Shown in pieces: positions 57,500 to 64,000 of a stretch of DNA of 64,000 nucleotides. The notes beneath the pieces were generated by a model. The model searched no databases. It was not told where the DNA came from and worked only from the letters and a program-made list of their open reading frames with translations. Positions within the stretch are counted from its first letter, which is position 1, and the number at the start of each line of letters is the position of its first letter. The position numbers and the translations under genes are program-made. This DNA is from Hypericum androsaemum (taxonomy: Eukaryota; Streptophyta; Magnoliopsida; Malpighiales; Hypericaceae): positions 1,426,001 through 1,490,000 of the forward strand of contig OZ023195.1 in the NCBI GenBank assembly GCA_963995505.1, written 5' to 3'.

Positions 57500-60400
57500 C
57501 TTTAAAAATGGGTCTAAAAGTACTTCACACTAGTCATTAATAGTGGTAACCCAAACGTCATTCTAGCACTATCACGACTCAAAAAGTTGAATGGGTAATA
57601 ACAAGCTCTTAATACGGAGGAAAACAAAAAACAAACTAAATTACTTGTCTAGGTGTTAGAGGTTTGAGTATTACAAATATTTTTGATGGAGCCAATTTAT
57701 TGGACAAAGAAATAAGTGTATTATCTTGAGAAAACAAGACATGAAAAGACAACTCCATTTATATGAATACCAAAAATTGTGCTACTTCTAATAATGTTAA
57801 GAGCTCGATCTTAAAAAATATTCATGAAATTATGAAGAGCAAACGACCATGTCTCAAGTAATTCAACGAATTGGTCATGGCTTATGTGTAAAGTTATTTT
57901 TGGTCTGAACACAAAATTAGTATCCAAGCAAGCAACTAGCTACCATCCAATGCATTCTAACAAAAAAAATTTCAAACAAAAATTTCAATTTGACGTACAC
58001 ATTTTTGAATGCTTATGACTATTTTGATTGGTCAAAGTTAAATTGTTAACCAAGTGGGACATTATCTATGGTAGTGCAAAACTGAATAATATAATTATTT
58101 AACCAATTTGAAATAAATAAAGTGATAAAGAGACCGAGAGCTGTTTTTCCATGTTTTTGTTACTTTCACTGAGAAGAAAATAGCCTTTGACATTTTGGTC
58201 ATTGAGACACAAATCAAGTAGCTTTTAGTCTTCAATACAAAAGTCACTACTATTCTTAATGGTCCAATTCATTCCAAAATCCTCTCAATCTCTCTAACTC
58301 ATTCTTATCATCATACAAATCATTTGGTTAAAAGTTTTCTAAAAGTAAGTATCCAAATTTTATAACTTTAATACTTTAATTTTTGAGTCATTCCTACAAG
58401 TGGCTTCGCTAAAATTTATTGGCATTAGTAGTATCATTTTTGAGTCATTTTTTTACTATCGCGTTTTGAATTTTTTATAAGTAAAATTTTATATATTTTA
58501 AATAAAATTATAATGAGTAAAAGATATTTTTAGCAATACTTTCGCCTAATATGATCCTATTGTCTAAGGCATGCCGATTGCGATCTCCTTGATTGATTTG
58601 AGGAAGTCCAACTCTTTCTCCTCCCACAAGATAAACAATTTTCCTTGATTGCGATCTCGAGTTTTGCATTTGTTTCGTATTTTTTGTGTTCTTTTTGTTT
58701 TTCTGATGCATCTTATTTCATTATTGGTCTACCCATGTCCGTTCACACTTCTTCTGAAGGAGCGATTTGAAATATCTACTTCATTATAAAAACGAAATAT
58801 CTAATGCACTTTTTGATCTATATGATTTTTATATCCACAAAAGCGCATCAAATATCTTCCCATTTGTATTGAATGCAAGGAAATATCTTGAGTATCTTAC
58901 CAAAATATCTTCAATATGTTATCTTTGAAACTCTGCACATAATTGTATCTCATTCTTTTTATTACGATATAATTATTTCTTTTGACAGTACAGAGACATG
59001 TGATACGGAAAACTACGATGAATTTTGCTAATTTAAGATGGATCACATCACATGCGAGATCGAAGAGGACAAAACCATGTTAGCTGTTGTACGTTGGTCG
59101 TCAAAGTTCATGTCCATGACGCTACAATATCTTTTTGGTTCGAAATAACTCGTATCTGATTTATTTGACAGACTAATATATATTTGAGTTAAGTAAGAGC
59201 TTTTAAAAGTTGCAAAATTCTCTCAATAAGTATTTAGCTCTGCTGCATATACAAAGACTCGAACTCGTGATTAAATTAGAATAATTTTTTTGTGAATTAT
59301 TGTAAGTGATTGTTGGTATGACTGTACAATATTGGTAATCATCAAAAAGTGCCTTAAGATTCATTTAAATAGTAGTTGATAAGGTTTTGACACCAAGGAC
59401 GACATTGTTAAATCAGTTGCATCCAACACGTAGCTCAGTAGATTCCTCATCATGCAATCATTCTATAGTTTATTGACACAATTTTGAATTTTCAAATCCA
59501 GTACTTATACATAAGAAATAAAATGAGCAAGAAGGTGAGAGTTGTTTTGTTTATACATCCGAATCCACTCGGTTGACAAATTTATATTCGAGTCAGGTGA
59601 AATTTTTGAAAGGTGACAAAATTCTCCCGGCTAGTATTTAACACTGTAGCATTTATAAAGGATTCGAAGCAAGTGAGACTCACGTAAGGGAGAGAAAGAT
59701 AGCTAGAAAAGGCGACGAGCTCACAGATTCTGCCAGTGCACGAGAACTTAATCCGAGATACGCGCTGCAGCTGATGGTAAAATATGCTGTACTTTGGGAC
59801 GTTCGCTTTTCTGTGGATAAAACGATACAACATTCAAATGTGCAAAAGATAGTGTGGATATTTATTGGGATGAAGATGTTTTGAAATTTTCGACTAAGAT
59901 CTTTTTTTTTGAGGTAATTTCCTAAAAGATTGCTAACTTATTGATTTTAAGAGTAAAGTTGATTATGAATTGAATTGAATTCAAATTTGATTCGACCGAT
60001 AAAAGATTGTTAATTTAATGATTCTTTCTTCACGATACCTTAAGTAAAGTAAAGTGTACCATCATCGGCGAATTTATGTTGGCACATATCTTTATTTTCC
60101 GTATAGACCAGTGTCTCGTCTTGGAAATTTTTTTTGGTGTAGTACACTCGTGCATCAACGTGACCTTTTGATAAATAATAAACTTTTACGTATAAAAAAT
60201 AAATTTTTGTCCTGCCCAAATGTTCATTGGTGTCTCGTCGTGCATTCGATTACTTTCTTCGACGGTCTGCTAGTTCGCGAGGAGGGTCGTGATTGGATCC
60301 CTACTAGAGAGACTAACGTCGCCTCGTCTCGGGTGTTCGGGTTTCTCGTGGCTCTAATATTATTGTAGCAAAGGCCCATCAGTCGAGTACCTCTCAGGCC

Positions 60401-61238
60401 CAGTGTGTAATTCTCCCAAAGTTTTCTGGCTTAATTTTGGGCCGCCCATATTTTGGCTAAACTCCTGCAAGATCGGCATTAAAGATTCCGGAAGTGCCCG
60501 GCCCGGGCGATAATCTGCTGCCTAGCCCATTTTTGGAGGTCATAAAATGGGTCCAATATTTGCCATTAGAGAGTTAGTTCTAAATGATAATAAGATAATA
60601 GTATTAGTATAAATCGATTCAAGATCTATGAATATAAAAAGAAAATTGTTTCCTAAATAAGATCAAAAAATAATCGACTCCGAATATATGCAAATAATCA
60701 TCCACCAATTATGGACCAAAAAAATCGTCCACCAATTAGATTGTTACTATATCTAGATTGAGAATTTGTGCAATCAAATTGCCAACATCAAATTAGGGCG
60801 AAGTCCACTTTAGTACCATTTTGTCGCATATCAATTGAATCGTATTGTTTTTAGCTAACTGTCTAAATCCTACCCATCAAACGACATCGTTTTATCGATG
60901 ATATGGCACGTCGTCACATCTAGGTAGGTGGATACAATATCAAAATAATTTTTAATTTATTTATAATCGTACAAAAAACCCCAATGTCCACATCCAAAAC
61001 AATCCCTGATTTTGGCAACCCGAATGGCAGGTGGCTAACAAATTAGGGCAAGCAGCTGATTAAATTGATTTCATGATCTTCCCTTTTAAAATAGGAAATC
61101 GCGTTCGTTAGAAATATTGTTTTCATAACTGCCTTCTTTTCTTAAATAATAGGGCAGGCTGTTTGAATTTCATATTACCAAATTTACCCTTGCCTTTTTT
61201 CATTGCACTATTATGCCACTGCTGAGTGATCTGAACTA
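57500..61238. other. AT-rich intergenic DNA
   Basis: No gene supported. 60796-60950 starts with AAGTCCACTTTAGTACCAT, one end of the same MITE family as 35481-35733, without a clear opposite end. Confidence 0.45.
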
Positions 61239-61720
61239 TTGTTTTTAAAGATGCAGTTCGACCGGCAGTTTGATCAGTCGGACCGTAAATCGGAAGGTTT
61301 AGCGTATAAAAAAACTAGGTCAGGACGGTAACCTAACGAACTGGACTTTTTTGGTCGGACTGGACGGTTAGACCAAAAAAGTGACCCAGAAAATTCCTGT
61401 TCGTTAGGTTTTGCCCCAAAAAAGTGAATACTCGAGCCTCAACTTACCAAATTTTGTCATTTTCATTCCAACTTCCAACCCTAGAATTTAAAAACCTTCC
61501 GTGGCACATGTATGTGGTTCATCATTTGTGCATGTATTTGATGATTTTTGGAGGTGTAAATGTGATCACATATACGATTATATATATATATATAATTTTA
61601 AAAATTATTGTATCATTAAAAAAATTTTGGTCCGACCGATAATTCAACCAATTAGATTGGTTGACCCAGAAATCGGATCAAAATCCGGGTCGTACTCCGG
61701 GTGATTTTTGAAAACAATGA
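61239..61720. mobile_element. MITE-like element with CCGG-rich inverted ends
   Basis: Left TTGTTTTTAAAG with GTTCGACCGGCAG against the right end's complement TTGTTTTCAAAAATCACCCGG. Internal GGTCGGACTGG/TGGTCCGACCG pairs also mirror. No target duplication is placed with confidence. Confidence 0.45.
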
Positions 61721-61935
61721 TCTAAAGTGCGTCCTCGGATCTAAAATGACATGGCAGTTACTAAAATATCAAAACAATCCATTTAGACCCCAATGGCAGC
61801 AGGTGGTTAACAAGCGAGTCTAGTTTCAGCAAGATACGGACCACAGCTGAACAGCCCGAACGGCCGCAAAGTTTTCCTTTCCGGACATCGAGCATATCAT
61901 ATCCTCTCAGTATTGACCCGGGCCCAGTGGGGGAA

Positions 61936-64000
61936 ATGGGGAGAGGGTTAAAGGAGGTGGGGAAGAAAAGGCTAGGGTCGATGCTGTTCAACGCGGAGGG
62001 AGGGGCCATCAACTGGTTCCCTGGCCACATGGCCGCCGCCACCCGCGCCATCCGCTCCCGCCTCAAGCTCTCCGACCTCGTCATCGAAGTCCGCGACTCC
62101 CGTGTCCGTGTTCCAACACCCCGCCCTCTATTACCTTCCCAAACTTTTTCTGTTTTCAGTTTTTGATCTCATAGTGTTCGACGCTTGGCAGATTCCGCTC
62201 TCTTCGGTGAACGGGGACTTGCAGCCCCAACTGGCGGGGAAGCGCCGCGTCATCGCTCTTAACAAGAAGGACTTGGCCAACCCTAATATCATGCACGTAA
62301 GCTGTTCGCTTTATTGCCCCAATTGTTCGCTGTATCCCCCACTAATGTGGCCTCAATTGTCTATTCTAGCGTTTGGCGAAGCCGAAAGCATCACTAGCTT
62401 ACGCTCTGACCTTTACGTTTATGCCCCATCAAGAAACTTATCCGATTTCGAAATTAGTTTCTTTTGCAGCAACAAATGCTAGTCAGAATCGAGGTTTCCC
62501 CCTCTTTTTGGTCTTAAGAATGCTGGTTTTTTAAGAATTTGATAACAACATATATTTTATCCCATAACATTTTCTTAGGGAGATTATCTTTTCGGGTTCT
62601 ATCCAATGTCGGTTAGCTCAGCTAGCAAAACATGTTTTGTGCCTCTTATTCGTTCTGTGTTTTTATTTGTAGAAATGGGTCCATTATTTTGAATCCTGCA
62701 ACCAAGACTGCATCCCCATAAATGCGCACAGCAAGAGTTCCGTTCAGAAGGTACTTTTGTGGTCCTGCAGTAGTAAACTTGGTGGCTGAAATAGTTCGTT
62801 AAGCGCTTTGTTTTTACCTCTTTCGTGATTTGATTTTGATGCTTTTGTATGGCAAAGCTTCTGGGGTTGGTGGAGCTTAAACTGAAGGAGGTTATTTCAA
62901 GAGAACCTACGCTGCTTGTTATGGTGGTTGGTGTCCCGAATGTCGGGAAATCGGCTCTTATTAATTCCATCCATCAAATTGCAGCCTCTCGTTTTCCTGG
63001 TATGATGTTATTATGTTATGCTTTTGGTATACATATTGAGATTGCGCATTGTCAATGAAAATATCTAGAATTATTGGTCATGTTTTCCATTAGTTATGTG
63101 TGTTGCACATAGTGCAGGAGAAAACTAAGCGAGCTGTCGTAGGCCCTTTGCCCGGAGTTACTCAAGATATTGCAGGATACAAGGTGGGGGTATTACATTT
63201 ATTGATCTACATACCATTCACACAAATGCTGATAATAGCATCAATTCTCTCATCTAGTTTTAGGAGATCATTAATTATTGTATTGTGCTGTTGAAGTTGT
63301 ACAATGGTTATGTGGCCAAGGTGGCATTTTGAAGTGTTTCCCATGTTAATCTGCAAAGGGAACTTGCTAGGCTACTCATGTTGATGCCTTCATAATTCTT
63401 TGTCCTCTGATTGGCTTTTAATCAGAATGCAGACCAGTAATGCATAATCTTATCTACAGATTGCACATCAACCGAGTATATATGTTTTGGACACCCCTGG
63501 TGTGCTTGTTCCCAGTATCCCCGATATAGAGACAGGACTTAAGCTAGCACTAGCAGGTATAATTATAATCTCCTCTCATTTAACTTGGGGTTTATTTATG
63601 CTGAAAGCATGGTTTAACGTGTAGGGTGACCTCTTGATTACTAGAGTTAGGAAGTGCTTTTAGGTCCTGACAGAGGTGGTACGAGGTTCAAATTATTACT
63701 TAAGATTAACCTAACACCTAGAGACAAGAATTTCGTGTCTGGTTCAGATGATGTATGCGTCATGTTTGCTTGAGTTGCATTTGTGCCTATGAAATAATTG
63801 TATGCATATGCCGCCCCCAGTCATAAGGTTCCAATATTTATACCAGCTGGAGGATGATATAGTTGGTATAATGCTGTTAATGTCTATGTGCTTCGTGCAT
63901 GTGCAGGATCAGTAAAGGATTCTGTTGTTGGAGAAGAACGTATTGCACAGTATTTACTGGCAGTTCTAAATACACGCGGCACTCCTCTTCACTGGAGGCA
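61936..64000 (+). CDS. SIN2: DAR GTPase, SIN2/MTG1-type (mitochondrial), first 7 exons, runs off window
   Basis: Circularly permuted YlqF/MTG1-family GTPase, expected to act in mitochondrial ribosome assembly. Exons 61936-62103, 62192-62296, 62673-62750, 62858-62999, 63113-63183, 63460-63556 and 63907 to the edge, all in phase. The permuted order is seen: the G4 motif NKKD comes first (about residue 80), then G1 GVPNVGKSALINSI (about 141), GPLPGVTQDIAGYK (G2 region) and G3 LDTPGVLVPSIPDIETGLKL. The family hallmark NWFPGHMAAATRAIR is near the N-terminus; the DAR motif reads DSR (EVRDSRIPLSS), as in some members. No clear transit peptide precedes it (MGRGLKEVGKKRLGSMLF is basic and may serve). 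The last readable residues are GTPLHW followed by Arg. Confidence 0.93.

Noticed and set aside
59582..60368. Frames at 59.6-60.4 kb as possible genes
   Set aside because: No domain, no plausible splice partners and AT-rich intergenic composition.
1..64000. tRNA, rRNA or known small-RNA genes
   Set aside because: I looked for tRNA-like cloverleaf and A/B-box patterns by eye and saw none convincing; a covariance-model scan would be needed to be sure.

Overview
This is a eudicot-type flowering-plant nuclear segment. The evidence is spliced genes with GT-AG introns, plant-specific families (GT61, a calponin-homology kinesin-14, MIKC MADS-box, MIZU-KUSSEI1-like, a SIN2-type DAR GTPase), AT-rich intergenic DNA and many plant transposon types. 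I cannot name the species from the sequence alone.

Genes in order: the 5' part of a triose-phosphate/nucleotide-sugar translocator (minus, running off the left edge); a complete seven-exon TFIIB (minus, 4980-7917); a three-exon GT61 glycosyltransferase (plus, 15930-17750); a 17-exon kinesin-14 with an N-terminal CH domain (minus, 36053-40589); an eight-exon MADS-box gene (plus, 44306-46440); an apparently intronless MIZ1-domain gene (plus, 54420-55445); and the first seven exons of a mitochondrial-type DAR GTPase (plus, 61936 to the right edge). I worked out exon joins by hand. The coding lengths close exactly in frame for TFIIB (312 aa), GT61 (520 aa), kinesin (1005 aa) and MADS (224 aa). 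The genes are functionally unrelated and show no clustering by pathway.

The rest is mostly mobile DNA. (i) Five foldback elements share termini of the type GGGTAAATTACNCTCAGGTCC; four have a perfect or near-perfect 9-bp target duplication, the Mutator (MULE) signature. One of them (51851-53276) carries an intronless piece of an NADPH-thioredoxin reductase gene, i.e. a Pack-MULE. (ii) A 3362-bp LTR retrotransposon (31277-34638) is intact in structure: 271-bp LTRs with two differences, a CTTAT target duplication, an initiator-Met primer site and a polypurine tract. Its only long internal ORF is about 790 codons with a gag-like start and no pol. It sits inside another foldback element, which interrupts an older dispersed repeat whose uninterrupted copy lies at 22.7-23.4 kb. 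(iii) There are L1-type LINE remnants, one with a perfect 17-bp target duplication and nested in an older LINE. (iv) There is a 2.6-kb satellite-like array of 174-bp units, plus hAT-like, Harbinger-like and other MITE-type elements, a probable solo LTR and a Ty1/copia remnant.

The observations most worth checking are the translocator intron bounded by a duplicated AG|GT exon segment (candidate intron gain), the NTR Pack-MULE and its sibling elements, and the pol-less retrotransposon with its nested insertion history.
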